NCBI GenBank assembly: GCA_036675505.1
Contig: JAKFEW010000125.1
Location: 62,001-126,000, forward strand
Length of the DNA: 64,000 nt
Direction: 5' to 3'
Source of the DNA: JAKFEW01 sp036675505
GTDB lineage: Bacteria > Cyanobacteriota > Sericytochromatia > S15B-MN24 > JAQBPE01
Shown: positions 17,116 to 25,260 of the stretch, one piece after another
Numbering within the stretch: position 1 is the first letter of the stretch
How the letters are laid out: every line of letters starts with the position of its first letter
Notes under the pieces: generated by a model
Database searches by the model: none
What the model saw: the letters and a program-made list of their open reading frames with translations, nothing else
Told to the model about the DNA's origin: nothing
Position numbers and translations under genes: made by a program

Positions 17116-17159
17116 CAGCCTCATTGCAGCGGTTAGCCGCAGGCGCTCCCCTTTTTTTT
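17116..17159 (+). terminator. second terminator-like hairpin with T8 run; carries the 50-bp-repeat 15-mer
   Basis: GCGG-TTAG-CCGC, nested in an outer GCCT/AGGC pairing, is followed after a short gap by CCCC and eight Ts (17152-17159). The 15 bases at 17135-17149 (AGCCGCAGGCGCTCC) are identical to part of every unit of the 50-bp repeat at 216-380. It may be a back-up terminator or a remnant of a dispersed element. Confidence 0.5.
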
Positions 17160-17164
17160 GCTTT

Positions 17165-20125
17165 TTAGAACTGGATCCGACGAACGCAGTGGTTGCTCTG
17201 GTCGGCGACGAACAGGTCGCCACCGGGGCCGAAGCAGAGGCCGTGGTTGTCGCTGAAGAGCGCCGATGAGGCGGGTCCATCGGAATGGGCGATGATTTCG
17301 GTCGGCAGCCTCGGGCGGCCGCCCGTGATCGTCGTGACCAGGCCGGAGCGCCCGATGCGGCGGATGAGGCCGTTGCCGGAGTCCGACACCCACAGGGCGC
17401 CGGTGGCGTCGAGCGCGAGGCCCTTCGGGAAGAAGAACCGCGCGCGGCCGCCGAAGCCGTCGTCACTGCCCGCCACACCGGGCAGCCCGGCGAGCGTGCT
17501 CACGACGCCCGCCGGGTCGATCCGGCGGATGCAATGGTTGTCCCGATCCGCGATGAAGTGGTTGCCGGCCTGATCGATCGCGATGGCGTCGGGGCCCGCG
17601 AAGCGGGCGCCCGAGGCGGGACCGTCGGCGTGCCCCGCGGTGCCTGGCCCCCCGGCGAACGTCGACACGATGCCGGTGCCGGCCGCCACCTTGCGGATGC
17701 TGCTATTCTGTGGATCGGGCACGAAGACGTTGCCCGCGGAATCAGCGGCGATCCCCGTCGGCCACACGAACTGGGCCGAAAGCGCGGGGCCGTTGAGGAA
17801 GCCCCTGGTGGATCCCGCGAAGCGGGTCGCCGTGCCGCCTGTGACGGTGAAGATGCCGTTGCCGCCGACCGACGCGACCAACAACCGGCCGTCCGGAAGG
17901 CGAGCGAATCCCCGCGGGCGGTTGATCGGCCCCCCCACCGTGCTGGCCTGCAGGGTGCCCAGGTCGATCGCCCGGATCCCGCCCCCGAACATATCCGCGA
18001 CGAGCAGCCGGTTGGTGGCCGGGTCGTACACCACGTCGGACGGCCCGTTGAAGCGGACAGACGCCGCCGGGCCGGGCGTGAAGACGCCCCCATAGCCCAT
18101 CGGCACGCCGGCGATCGTGGAGACGGTCCCGGTCAGGTCCACGGGAATGCCGCTGGCCGCGCAGAAGGTGCGCACGTTACGGGCGACCTCCGCGATCGGC
18201 TTGCTCACGAAGCTTTCCGCTTCCGCCTGGCCCATCCTGGCGCGCAGCGCCGCCGCAAGCGCCAGGTACCGGTCCTGGTTGACCGGGCGCATCGCCCGCG
18301 GGGACCGGAGCACGTCGGTGAGGTACACGCTCGCGGCGCCGGTCGTGGCGGCGTCGACCAGCACGTCGCGGCTGCCTGAGCCCGGGGCCTTGGCCAGCGC
18401 GAAGAGCTTGGAGGGGCCGGCCAGGACGGCGATGAACACGCCGCTCATCGTCGAGCCGAGCTGGTCGATGCGGTAGGCGCCCCGCTCGTCGGTCGTGACG
18501 TCCTGCGCGTAGGGGCGACCATAGCCGTCCATGGCCCACACGCGTGCGCTCGGCCACTCGTGGTCCGTGTAGCTCGCCAGGCGGTACTTGGCGGCGTCGG
18601 GGCTGAACGGCACCCGGACATGGCCGGTGATCGCGCCGCCCGCATTGTTCGCGACCAGCGACGCGCCGTCCGGACCGACCAGCGACGCGCCGTCCGGCCC
18701 GATCAGCGTCGCGCCGTCCGGACCGACCAGCGACGCACCATCCATGCCGATCAGCGACGCGCCGTCCATGCCGATCAGCGACGCACCATCCATGCCGATC
18801 AGCGTGGCGCCATCCATACCGATCAGCGAAGCGCCATCCATGCCGATCAGCGTGGCGCCATCCATACCGATCAGCGACGCACCGTCCATGCCGATCAGCG
18901 TATCCGCGGGTCCGCCCGTGAACGGGCCCGCCGTCGTGATCAGGCCACCGCCGTCCGGGCCCATGTGCGTGCCCCCGTGCAAGGCGCGGGTCGTTCCGTC
19001 GCCCGGCGGCACGGTCGCGCCGGCGACGGCAGGGCCCTGAGCAGGCGGCGGCATCCCCGGCGGGCGGGCCTCGGCCGGCAGCGTTCCCTCGACCGCGCTC
19101 ACCACGGTGACCTCGAGCGGCGTGCCCAACAAGCCGGCGCCGACGACGTCGATGCGGGTCGTCCCCGACGTCCGGGCCTGCTCGCCGACCGGCACGTCGA
19201 CCGTCAGCCGGCGGCCGATCCACGAAAGGTCGAACTCGGTCGCGAGGGCGGCATGCCAGGCCTGGGCGTCGGGGCGCCGGTCGATCGCCGCGAGCGTGAG
19301 GATCAACCGCGCGGCCGCGAGCGCATGGGCCTTCTGGGCCGAGGACCATGCCGCAGGCAGCTGCAGATCGGCCAGCGACAGCTGGCTCTCGTCGGTCCAG
19401 CCGGGTCCCAACGCATTCAGATCGATCGTGACCGGGAGCGGCCCCGGCTTCAAGGGACCGTCAATCGCCACGAGCACGCCCAACGCGCCGGCAGGCGGCG
19501 GGCAGGGCAACGGGTCGTCGCAACCGCCGGGCATCCGGGCACCGGCCTGCGCGAGCGCGCGGCGCAGCCGCTCCAGCTCGGCCGACGCCACCTGCGCCCC
19601 ACCAACGATCGGCTCGTAGGGCGACACCACCACCGAGGCCGGCCGTTCGAGGCGGCCGAAGTCGAACCTGACGCCGAAGGCGTCACCCGCGCCGAGCGCT
19701 TCGCCGCCGGCGCCCGAAATCACCTGCGCGGCCTGGTCCGTGGCGAGGGGAGCGAGCGCGACCTCGGCCGCCCCATCCAGGGCGATCCGCCGCGGCACGT
19801 AGCCGGGCGCTAGCACCACCAGGCCGCCCTCGGCCTTGGCCCGAGCGAGGGCATCGGCCGGCAAGGCGAGCTTGCCGTCCTTGATCGGGTAGCTCTTGCC
19901 GCCGATCTGCACGGCGAGGCCCGTGAGCGGCTTGCCGTCGGCCGTCTGAAAGGTGATTTCCTTGCCGCCGACGGTCACTTTGGCGCGCCCGGTGCGGCCG
20001 GCCGACAGCTGACCCTCGCCGCCGGTCACGCCTGGCGGCGGGCCGACCTGGCAGGCCGCGACGGCGAGCGCGAGGGCCAGCGCCGCCGTGCTCGTCCGAA
20101 ACCTACCCCTGATTGTCCACGACAT
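17165..20125 (-). CDS. large lipoprotein with octapeptide repeats and NHL beta-propeller
   Basis: A 986-aa secreted lipoprotein. The signal peptide ends at a lipobox (ALAVAAC). Residues about 50-120 form a small beta domain (KVTVGGKEITF, LVVLAPGYVPRRI) like carboxypeptidase-regulatory modules, then a helical region with a few Cys. At 408-487 are ten consecutive octapeptides of the type A[ST]L[IV]G[MP]DG. Then comes a second beta domain (GHVRVPFSPDAAKYRL, DERGAYRI) and, from about 660 to the end, an NHL propeller of about six blades (STIAG, GPSDVVYDPATNRLLVAD, GIAADSAGNVFVPD, AIAIDQAGNHFIAD, GLALDATGALWVSD, GLCFGPGGDLFVAD). I chose the ATG at 20125, with AAAGGGG about 5 bases upstream. Function unknown; binding or adhesion is an inference. 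Confidence 0.85.
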   Translation of the reverse strand: MSWTIRGRFRTSTAALALALAVAACQVGPPPGVTGGEGQLSAGRTGRAKVTVGGKEITFQTADGKPLTGLAVQIGGKSYPIKDGKLALPADALARAKAEGGLVVLAPGYVPRRIALDGAAEVALAPLATDQAAQVISGAGGEALGAGDAFGVRFDFGRLERPASVVVSPYEPIVGGAQVASAELERLRRALAQAGARMPGGCDDPLPCPPPAGALGVLVAIDGPLKPGPLPVTIDLNALGPGWTDESQLSLADLQLPAAWSSAQKAHALAAARLILTLAAIDRRPDAQAWHAALATEFDLSWIGRRLTVDVPVGEQARTSGTTRIDVVGAGLLGTPLEVTVVSAVEGTLPAEARPPGMPPPAQGPAVAGATVPPGDGTTRALHGGTHMGPDGGGLITTAGPFTGGPADTLIGMDGASLIGMDGATLIGMDGASLIGMDGATLIGMDGASLIGMDGASLIGMDGASLVGPDGATLIGPDGASLVGPDGASLVANNAGGAITGHVRVPFSPDAAKYRLASYTDHEWPSARVWAMDGYGRPYAQDVTTDERGAYRIDQLGSTMSGVFIAVLAGPSKLFALAKAPGSGSRDVLVDAATTGAASVYLTDVLRSPRAMRPVNQDRYLALAAALRARMGQAEAESFVSKPIAEVARNVRTFCAASGIPVDLTGTVSTIAGVPMGYGGVFTPGPAASVRFNGPSDVVYDPATNRLLVADMFGGGIRAIDLGTLQASTVGGPINRPRGFARLPDGRLLVASVGGNGIFTVTGGTATRFAGSTRGFLNGPALSAQFVWPTGIAADSAGNVFVPDPQNSSIRKVAAGTGIVSTFAGGPGTAGHADGPASGARFAGPDAIAIDQAGNHFIADRDNHCIRRIDPAGVVSTLAGLPGVAGSDDGFGGRARFFFPKGLALDATGALWVSDSGNGLIRRIGRSGLVTTITGGRPRLPTEIIAHSDGPASSALFSDNHGLCFGPGGDLFVADQSNHCVRRIQF
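18665..18904 (-). repeat. in-frame 24-bp tandem repeat, ten copies (octapeptide A[ST]LIG[MP]DG)
   Basis: Ten exact 24-bp periods encode octapeptides alternating ASLIGMDG and ATLIGMDG, with three GPDG variants at the C-terminal end of the block and a degenerate eleventh (ASLVANNAG). Synonymous positions differ between copies (GAC/GCC, CCA/CCG), so the array is not a very recent expansion throughout. A short regular hydrophobic/turn period suggests a beta-solenoid or linker rod. Confidence 0.95.
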
Positions 20126-20228
20126 CCAAACCCCTTTCCCTTTATGCATTCCGGCTTATACCCACTCGCCACACCGTGCTGGAGCGGTGCTCGGGATCCG
20201 GCAGGGAAAAGATCGAGGCTATGACGTC

Positions 20229-21347
20229 CTAGCGGACCGAACGCGCAGCAGGCCCGCCCGCGGCTTCCGGGCCACGGACGCCGCCCGAGCCTGGCGCCAG
20301 GTCCGAGGGGCCTTCCTTGACGCCTGGCACCGGGAACACCGGCGGCTGGTAGCGGCCCATGTCGCCGTCGATGTCGAGCACGTCGGGCACGTAGGCGATC
20401 ATATGGCCGGCGCGCGAGGGCACGACGAAGCCGGCTTCCAGCTGTTCGCGGTAGCGGTCGAGCGCGAACACCATCGGCGTGTTGGGCGTCGCGTCGTTGA
20501 TCTGGAACTTCGCGTTCAACGACAGGCACGAGTTGATCAGCACGTCGCCGCCCCACATGAGAAGCGTCGAGCGCGTGTTCGTGACCGGCGTTTCGGGCCA
20601 GGGGCGCGCCTTGCCGTCGTCCATCACGATGTGGAGCATGTTGTTCTTCACGCCCACTTCCGTGACATGGCCGATCAGCGCGGGCGGCGGATAGAGCTTC
20701 GACGGATCCATGATGATCTCGTTGCCCTGCATGATCAGGCCCTTCTCCTCCTTCATCTTGAGGAGCTTGGCCATCTCGAGGCCGATCAGGCTCATCAGGC
20801 CGTCGACCCGCAGGCCCATCGACTTGATCACCACGGGCTTCATGCGGATTTTGCCGTCCTGGGTGGCCTCCATCACGCCTTCCATCTCGAAGGCGACCCA
20901 GACGCCCTTCTTCATCTTGCCGGACATGATCAGGCGATCGCCCTTGAAGGCCATCTTCACGTCCTTGATCGGGGTGTCGCGATCATTGAACACGTAGGTG
21001 TTCATGAGCGCCTCGAGGTCGCTGGCGCCCTTGTCCACGATCGCGTGGTGGACCTGGATCTGGTAGTCGGTCTTGTTCGCCGGCACGAATGGCAGCGTCG
21101 GGTCCTTGAGCAGGACGTCGGCGTTCATGTCCGTGAGGAACATCGAGACGTTCGCGTCGAGGCGGTAAAGCACGTTCCGGCACATGAAGCGCGTGGTGCC
21201 GCCAGGTCCGCGGCGAACAAGCTCCACGCCGTCGCTGCCCGCGAGGGGCGCGCCGGTCGGGCCGTCCTTGCCGCAACTCGCGAGGCCCGGCGCGATCGCC
21301 ATGGCCAGGAGCCCGGTCAGGAGAGCTTTCTTCATGCGACTATGCAT
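20229..21347 (-). CDS. lipoprotein of unknown function, possibly TULIP/LmeA-like (372 aa)
   Basis: The 372-aa protein has a lipoprotein signal (MHSRMKKALLTGLLAMAIAPGLASC; lipobox GLASC). The mature part is rich in long amphipathic strands, for example IKDVKMAFKGDRLIMSGKM, VAFEMEGVMEATQDGKIRMKPVVIKSMGLRVDGLMSLIGL and HVTEVGVKNNMLHIVMDDGK. This pattern of paired strands ending in a helix recalls lipid-binding TULIP/DUF2993 (LmeA) proteins; that is inference. The C-terminus (after about 345) is Pro/Gly-rich. The start at 21347 is supported by GAGGAGG 8 bases upstream. It lies downstream of the citrate synthase terminator and has its own promoter-like region with a dyad. Confidence 0.75.
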   Translation of the reverse strand: MHSRMKKALLTGLLAMAIAPGLASCGKDGPTGAPLAGSDGVELVRRGPGGTTRFMCRNVLYRLDANVSMFLTDMNADVLLKDPTLPFVPANKTDYQIQVHHAIVDKGASDLEALMNTYVFNDRDTPIKDVKMAFKGDRLIMSGKMKKGVWVAFEMEGVMEATQDGKIRMKPVVIKSMGLRVDGLMSLIGLEMAKLLKMKEEKGLIMQGNEIIMDPSKLYPPPALIGHVTEVGVKNNMLHIVMDDGKARPWPETPVTNTRSTLLMWGGDVLINSCLSLNAKFQINDATPNTPMVFALDRYREQLEAGFVVPSRAGHMIAYVPDVLDIDGDMGRYQPPVFPVPGVKEGPSDLAPGSGGVRGPEAAGGPAARSVR

Positions 21348-21401
21348 CCGTGAGCCTCCTCGCTCAGTCCAACTTCCCGTTGTTATCGCGGTGTTCATCA
21401 G

Positions 21402-21431
21402 ATAGTCGGTTAAAACTATTTTAACTTCAAA
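21402..21431 (-). promoter_or_regulatory. possible promoter with a 17-bp dyad in the spacer
   Basis: On the minus strand TTGAAG (21431-21426) is followed by the perfect dyad GTTAAAA-TAG-TTTTAAC (21425-21409) and then GACTAT (21407-21402), spacing 18. The dyad would sit in the spacer, a common place for a repressor site. The -10 match is weak. Confidence 0.4.
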
Positions 21432-21497
21432 CGAAGCCTGGGTAAATCATGCCGGTTCGCCCGCGTGCCGCGCGGCCTGCCGCGGACGTGCCTGGCC

Positions 21498-21535
21498 AAA
21501 ACGCGTCCGGCCGGCCCTTGCGGGCCGGCCGGACG
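21498..21535 (-). terminator. Rho-independent terminator of citrate synthase gene
   Basis: A perfect 14-bp inverted repeat (CGTCCGGCCGGCCC, 4-base loop) at 21504-21535. On the minus strand it is followed by CGTTTTGG, a short U-run. It lies just past the citrate synthase stop at 21554. Confidence 0.75.
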
Positions 21536-21553
21536 AATGCGGTTGGGGCGTCG

Positions 21554-22681
21554 TTAACGCTGGTCGGCGGCCACGTACTTGCGCGAGCCGGGGCCCGTGT
21601 AGTCCGCGCGGGGACGGATCAGGCGGTTGTTCGCGAGCTGCTCCATCACGTGGGCGGCCCAGCCGGAGAGACGGCTCACGGCGAAGATCGGCGTGAACTG
21701 ATCGCCGGGTACGCCCAGGTAGTGGTAGGTGGAAGCCGAGTAGAAGTCCACGTTGGTGAGCAGGCCCTTCTCGCGCTTCACGACTTCGTCGACCTTGATC
21801 GACATCTCGTACCACTTCATGTCGCCCTTGATGCGGCCGAGCTCCTCGGACATCTTGCGGAGATGCTTCGCGCGCGGGTCGCCGTTCTCGTAGACGCGGT
21901 GGCCGAAGCCCATGATCTTCTTCTTGTTCTTGAGCGCGTCGAGGATCCAGGGCTCCGCGTTCTCGGCCGTGCCGATTTCCTCGAGCATTTTCATGACCGC
22001 CGTGTTGGCGCCGCCGTGGAGCGGGCCTTTGAGAGTGCCGACCGCCGACGTGATGCACGAGTGCATGTCGGACAGGGTCGAGGCCGTCTGGCGCGCGCAG
22101 AAGGTCGAGGCGTTGAACTCGTGGTCGGCGTGCAGGATCAGGGCCTTCTCCACCGCCTTGACCGAGACCGCGTCCGGATCCGTGCCGAAGAGCATATAGA
22201 GGAAGTTGTGAGCCAGGGTGACGCCGGCCTTCGGCGCGATGGGCTCCTGACCCTTGCGCAGGCGCTCGAACGCCGCGACGATGGTCGGGATCTGGCCCTG
22301 CAGGCGGGTGGCCTTCGCGAGGTTGGCCGCCGCGCCGTTGTCCTCGTTCTGGGGGTCGTAGAGGCCCAGCGCCGAAACCGCGGTGCGCAGGACGTCCATC
22401 GGGTTGGCGTCCTTCGGGAACGTGCGCAGGAGATCGAGCACGGGCTTGGGCAGCGCGGCGCCTTCCGTGATCGCCTTTTTCAGCGCCTCGAGCTCGTCCT
22501 TCTTGGGCAGTTCGCCATGCCAAAGGAGGTAGACGATCTCCTCGAAGCACGACGCATTGTCCGTGAGGTCATCGATACTGTAGCCCCCGTAGGTGAGGAC
22601 GTCGTCGATGATCGAACTGATCGACGAGGTGCTGACGACGACGTCTTCGAGGCCCTTGTTGACCGCCACGTTCGCGCTCAT
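21554..22681 (-). CDS. gltA: citrate synthase
   Basis: Condenses acetyl-CoA and oxaloacetate into citrate, the entry step of the TCA cycle. The 375-aa product is of the short (type I/archaeal-Gram-positive) length. Visible landmarks: the small-domain start with VLTYGGYSIDDL, FLYMLFG, DHEFNASTF, the catalytic histidine in GPLHGGAN, the second in MGFGHRVYENGDPRA, and the catalytic aspartate in NVDFYSA. The C-terminus has PIFAVSRLSGWAAHVMEQ and RPRADYTGP. The start at 22681 is preceded by AGAGAGG. Monocistronic by context, with its own terminator. Confidence 0.96.
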   Translation of the reverse strand: MSANVAVNKGLEDVVVSTSSISSIIDDVLTYGGYSIDDLTDNASCFEEIVYLLWHGELPKKDELEALKKAITEGAALPKPVLDLLRTFPKDANPMDVLRTAVSALGLYDPQNEDNGAAANLAKATRLQGQIPTIVAAFERLRKGQEPIAPKAGVTLAHNFLYMLFGTDPDAVSVKAVEKALILHADHEFNASTFCARQTASTLSDMHSCITSAVGTLKGPLHGGANTAVMKMLEEIGTAENAEPWILDALKNKKKIMGFGHRVYENGDPRAKHLRKMSEELGRIKGDMKWYEMSIKVDEVVKREKGLLTNVDFYSASTYHYLGVPGDQFTPIFAVSRLSGWAAHVMEQLANNRLIRPRADYTGPGSRKYVAADQR

Positions 22682-22778
22682 TGTGTTACCAACCTCTCTT
22701 CATCGGGAGATTCGCCGGATTCGGCACATTTGCAAGCGGGTGGATTCTAACACGGACCCGTTACGCCCGCCAGGCCGG

Positions 22779-23414
22779 TTATGGCGCCGCCGGGGCGGTC
22801 GCGAGCGGAACGAATTCCTCCACGATCGGATCGTAAGTATGGATCTCTCCCGTGGCAATCTCGAACACCCAGCCATGAAGCCGGAAATCTGGCCTGTCGA
22901 GCCGCTCGCGGACGAATGGATAGGTGCGCAGGTTCTCGAGCTGGACGAGCACGTTCTCCTCCACCGCGGCCAGCACCTGGGCATCGCCCGTGAGGTGGCT
23001 GTAATGCTGGTCGAGGATCACGCGGGTCTCCCGGGCGTGGTGGACCCACGCCCGCATGAACTCGAGCGTCTCACATTGCTCGGGGTGCAGGATCGCATGC
23101 ATCGCGCCACAGCCCGTATGGCCGCACACGATCACGTCCTGCACGCCCAGCACCTCGATCGCGTACTCGGCCGAGGCCGCTTCGCCGCTCACGAAGCCGG
23201 GATCGTAGGGTGGGATCACGTTGCCGGCGTTGCGCACGGTGAACAGCGTGCCCGGCGCCGCGTTGGTGATCAGATCAGGCACCACGCGCGAATCCGCGCA
23301 GGTGATGAAGAGGACCTCCGGCTTCTGACCGGCTGAAAGCTGTTCGAACAGCAGCCGGTTGGCCTGGAAGTAGGTGGACCTGAACGTGTGGATGCCGTGA
23401 ATGAGCTTCTGCAT
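22779..23414 (-). CDS. beta-class carbonic anhydrase
   Basis: Interconverts CO2 and bicarbonate. The 211-aa protein has the beta-CA zinc site: C39 with D41 and R43 in TCADSR, and H99 and C102 in CGHTGCGAM. The VRNAGNVIPPY segment and the EYAIEVLGV strand are also typical. It lacks a signal peptide and so should be cytoplasmic. The ATG at 23414 sits in the left arm of an 11-bp perfect inverted repeat (23411-23436), and no Shine-Dalgarno is visible, so initiation may depend on RNA structure or be leaderless. The next gene upstream (55 aa) is on the same strand, 49 bp away. Confidence 0.94.
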   Translation of the reverse strand: MQKLIHGIHTFRSTYFQANRLLFEQLSAGQKPEVLFITCADSRVVPDLITNAAPGTLFTVRNAGNVIPPYDPGFVSGEAASAEYAIEVLGVQDVIVCGHTGCGAMHAILHPEQCETLEFMRAWVHHARETRVILDQHYSHLTGDAQVLAAVEENVLVQLENLRTYPFVRERLDRPDFRLHGWVFEIATGEIHTYDPIVEEFVPLATAPAAP

Positions 23415-23436
23415 GCCGGGTGTCTACCCGGCATGC
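23411..23436. promoter_or_regulatory. 11-bp perfect inverted repeat over the carbonic anhydrase start codon
   Basis: GCATGCCGGGT-GTCT-ACCCGGCATGC. The start codon (complement of 23412-23414) is within one arm. In RNA this would hide the start in a strong hairpin; in DNA it could be an operator. A second ATG in the other arm is out of frame with the enzyme. Confidence 0.6.
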
Positions 23437-23463
23437 GAGGGTCACCCACGGGAAGCGACTCGG

Positions 23464-23631
23464 CTAGGAAAGCGCCTCTTCACAGCGCTGGACACCCACG
23501 GCGGCGAGGACTTCCTCGAGCTTCGTCTGCGCCTGACGGCGGCTCGCTTCGTCATCGTGGAGGCTCGCATCGAGCACGGTGAAGAAGTAGCGGGCGTAGG
23601 CGTCCCGGAGGCTGGGCTCTTCGGCGCTCAT
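23464..23631 (-). CDS. small protein of unknown function (55 aa)
   Basis: A 55-aa soluble, helical, acidic protein (SLRDAYARYFFTVLDASLHDDEASRRQAQTKLEEVLAAVGVQ). The ATG at 23631 has GAAAGGA 8 bases upstream, which supports translation. The frame stays open further upstream, but that part has no good start. It may be cotranscribed with carbonic anhydrase downstream. No family recognised. Confidence 0.6.
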   Translation of the reverse strand: MSAEEPSLRDAYARYFFTVLDASLHDDEASRRQAQTKLEEVLAAVGVQRCEEALS

Positions 23632-23988
23632 CGACACGGTCCTTTCACTCGCGGTTGGGACTTCCACGCTGAAGCGCCACCGGCGGGGCTTACATAACGG
23701 ATCCAGGGTAGGTCCGACGAGGCCCGCTGACAAGGACGAAAATGCGCGATATCAGCGGGAAATCGGAGGATTTCGGGGTGCTAGACCGGGGTTGTCCCGT
23801 ATCTCTTCATATTCCGCAATAATGCTATTAAACGGGGATGCCGGGAACGTGTCAAGTTCGTGAACTTTCAGCGTGCCCTTTGGCCAAAGCGTGCGAATCC
23901 CGCATTGACAGCGGATCGGCGGCCCCCTATGATGTTAGTCTTATAACGGTCGTATCAAGTGCGTTAACAACGGCGAGAGGGAGTGGGC
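23632..23988. other. intergenic region between divergent units (357 bp)
   Basis: I see no gene here. It is clearly more AT-rich than its surroundings. It contains a palindrome AAGTTC-GT-GAACTT (23854-23867) preceded by GGAACGTGTC, and the sbcD promoter at 23905-23933. The stretch 23740-23830 has an imperfect GGGGTTGTCCCG dyad but no recognisable element. Confidence 0.7.
23905..23933 (+). promoter_or_regulatory. near-consensus sigma-70 promoter of sbcD-sbcC-hspR
   Basis: TTGACA (23905-23910), a 17-bp spacer, then TATGAT (23928-23933): a perfect -35 and a 5/6 -10 at ideal spacing, 56 bp before the sbcD start. The palindrome at 23854-23867 lies about 38 bp upstream of the -35 and could be an activator or repressor site. 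Confidence 0.85.
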
Positions 23989-25260
23989 GTGAGCGAGCGT
24001 GCGGCCATCCGCGTGGTGCACACGGCGGATCTGCATATCGGCATGGAGAACTACGGGCGGTGGGATCCGGCGTCGGGCCTCCACCAGCGGCTCGAGGACT
24101 ACCTGCGCAGCCTGGACCAGGCGATCGACGTCGCGATCGCCCGCGACGCCGACGTGTTCCTCATCGCGGGCGACATCTACAAGTCGAAGGATCCATCGCC
24201 CTCGCACCAGCGCGAGTTTGCGCGCCGCGTCCGCACGTTGACGAGCGCCGGGCTCCAGGTGGTGCTGCTGGTCGGCAACCACGATATGCCAGGTCGCCAC
24301 AAGGCCGCCAACCCGCTCGACATCTACGGCTCGCTGGAGGTGCCCGGCGTCACCATCCTGCGCCGGCCGGACCTCGTGACCCTCGAGACCAAGCACGGCC
24401 ATTTGCAGGTCGGGGCCATGCCGCACGTGACCCGCGGCTTCCTGCTGGCGCGCCAGGAGACGATCCCACGCTCGCTCGAGGAGTGCGAGCGGTTGCTCGA
24501 GCAGGTCATCGACGAAACGCTGCATGCGCTGGCGGCCGAGGTGGATCCGGCGATCCCCGCGATGCTCACCGCCCACCTGAGCGTGGACGTGGCGACGCTC
24601 GGCTCCGAGCGTGACCTGATGCTGGGCAAGGGCCTCACGCTGCCGCTGGCCTCGCTCGCGCTGCCCGCCTGGGACTACGTCGCCATGGGCCACATCCACA
24701 AGCCCCAGGTGCTCGAGGCCGGCCCCGGCTTGCCGCCGGTGGTCTACCCGGGCAGCCTCGATCGCATCGATTTCGGCGAGGAGAAAGACGAGAAGGGGTT
24801 CTGGGTCGTCGACCTGATCCGCGGCGATCGCCCGAAGATGGAGCGCGTGGCGATCGACGTGCGGCCTTTCCGCACCGTGCGCGTGGACCTCTGCGACACC
24901 GAAGACTGCACCGCCGGGCTGGTCGAGGCCGTGAAGCGCGCCGTGTGTGAGGGGGCCGTGGTGCGCCTGGCCTACACCTTGCAGGCCGAGCGCGCGGCGG
25001 CGATCGACGAGACGGCCGTGCGCGAGGCGCTCGCCGACGCCTTCGACGTGGTGTGGCGCCCGGAGCTCATCCAGGGCGCGGCCCGCACGCGCCACCCCGA
25101 GCTCGCCGAGGCGCTCGCGGGGTCGCCGCTCAGCGCCCTCGAAAAGTACCTGACGCTGCGCCCCGAGCTCGCCGGCCGCGAAGAAGCGCTGCTCACGCGC
25201 GCCCGCGCCCTGCTCGCCGAGCGCGATGCCACGGCCGGGTCGGAGGCGGTGGCCCGATGA
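23989..25260 (+). CDS. sbcD: SbcD/Mre11-type nuclease subunit
   Basis: Metal-dependent exo/endonuclease that works with SbcC on DNA ends and hairpins. The 423-aa protein has the calcineurin-like phosphoesterase motifs in order: HTADLHIG (I), AGDIYKSKDPS (II), LVGNHDMPG (III), TAHLSV (IV) and MGHIHKPQ (V), followed by a PGSLDRIDFGEE capping segment and a helical C-terminal SbcC-binding region. I chose the GTG at 23989 (GAGGGAG at 5-base spacing) over the GTG six bases earlier. The TGA overlaps the ATG of sbcC (ATGA), a translationally coupled pair. Confidence 0.94.
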   Translation: MSERAAIRVVHTADLHIGMENYGRWDPASGLHQRLEDYLRSLDQAIDVAIARDADVFLIAGDIYKSKDPSPSHQREFARRVRTLTSAGLQVVLLVGNHDMPGRHKAANPLDIYGSLEVPGVTILRRPDLVTLETKHGHLQVGAMPHVTRGFLLARQETIPRSLEECERLLEQVIDETLHALAAEVDPAIPAMLTAHLSVDVATLGSERDLMLGKGLTLPLASLALPAWDYVAMGHIHKPQVLEAGPGLPPVVYPGSLDRIDFGEEKDEKGFWVVDLIRGDRPKMERVAIDVRPFRTVRVDLCDTEDCTAGLVEAVKRAVCEGAVVRLAYTLQAERAAAIDETAVREALADAFDVVWRPELIQGAARTRHPELAEALAGSPLSALEKYLTLRPELAGREEALLTRARALLAERDATAGSEAVAR

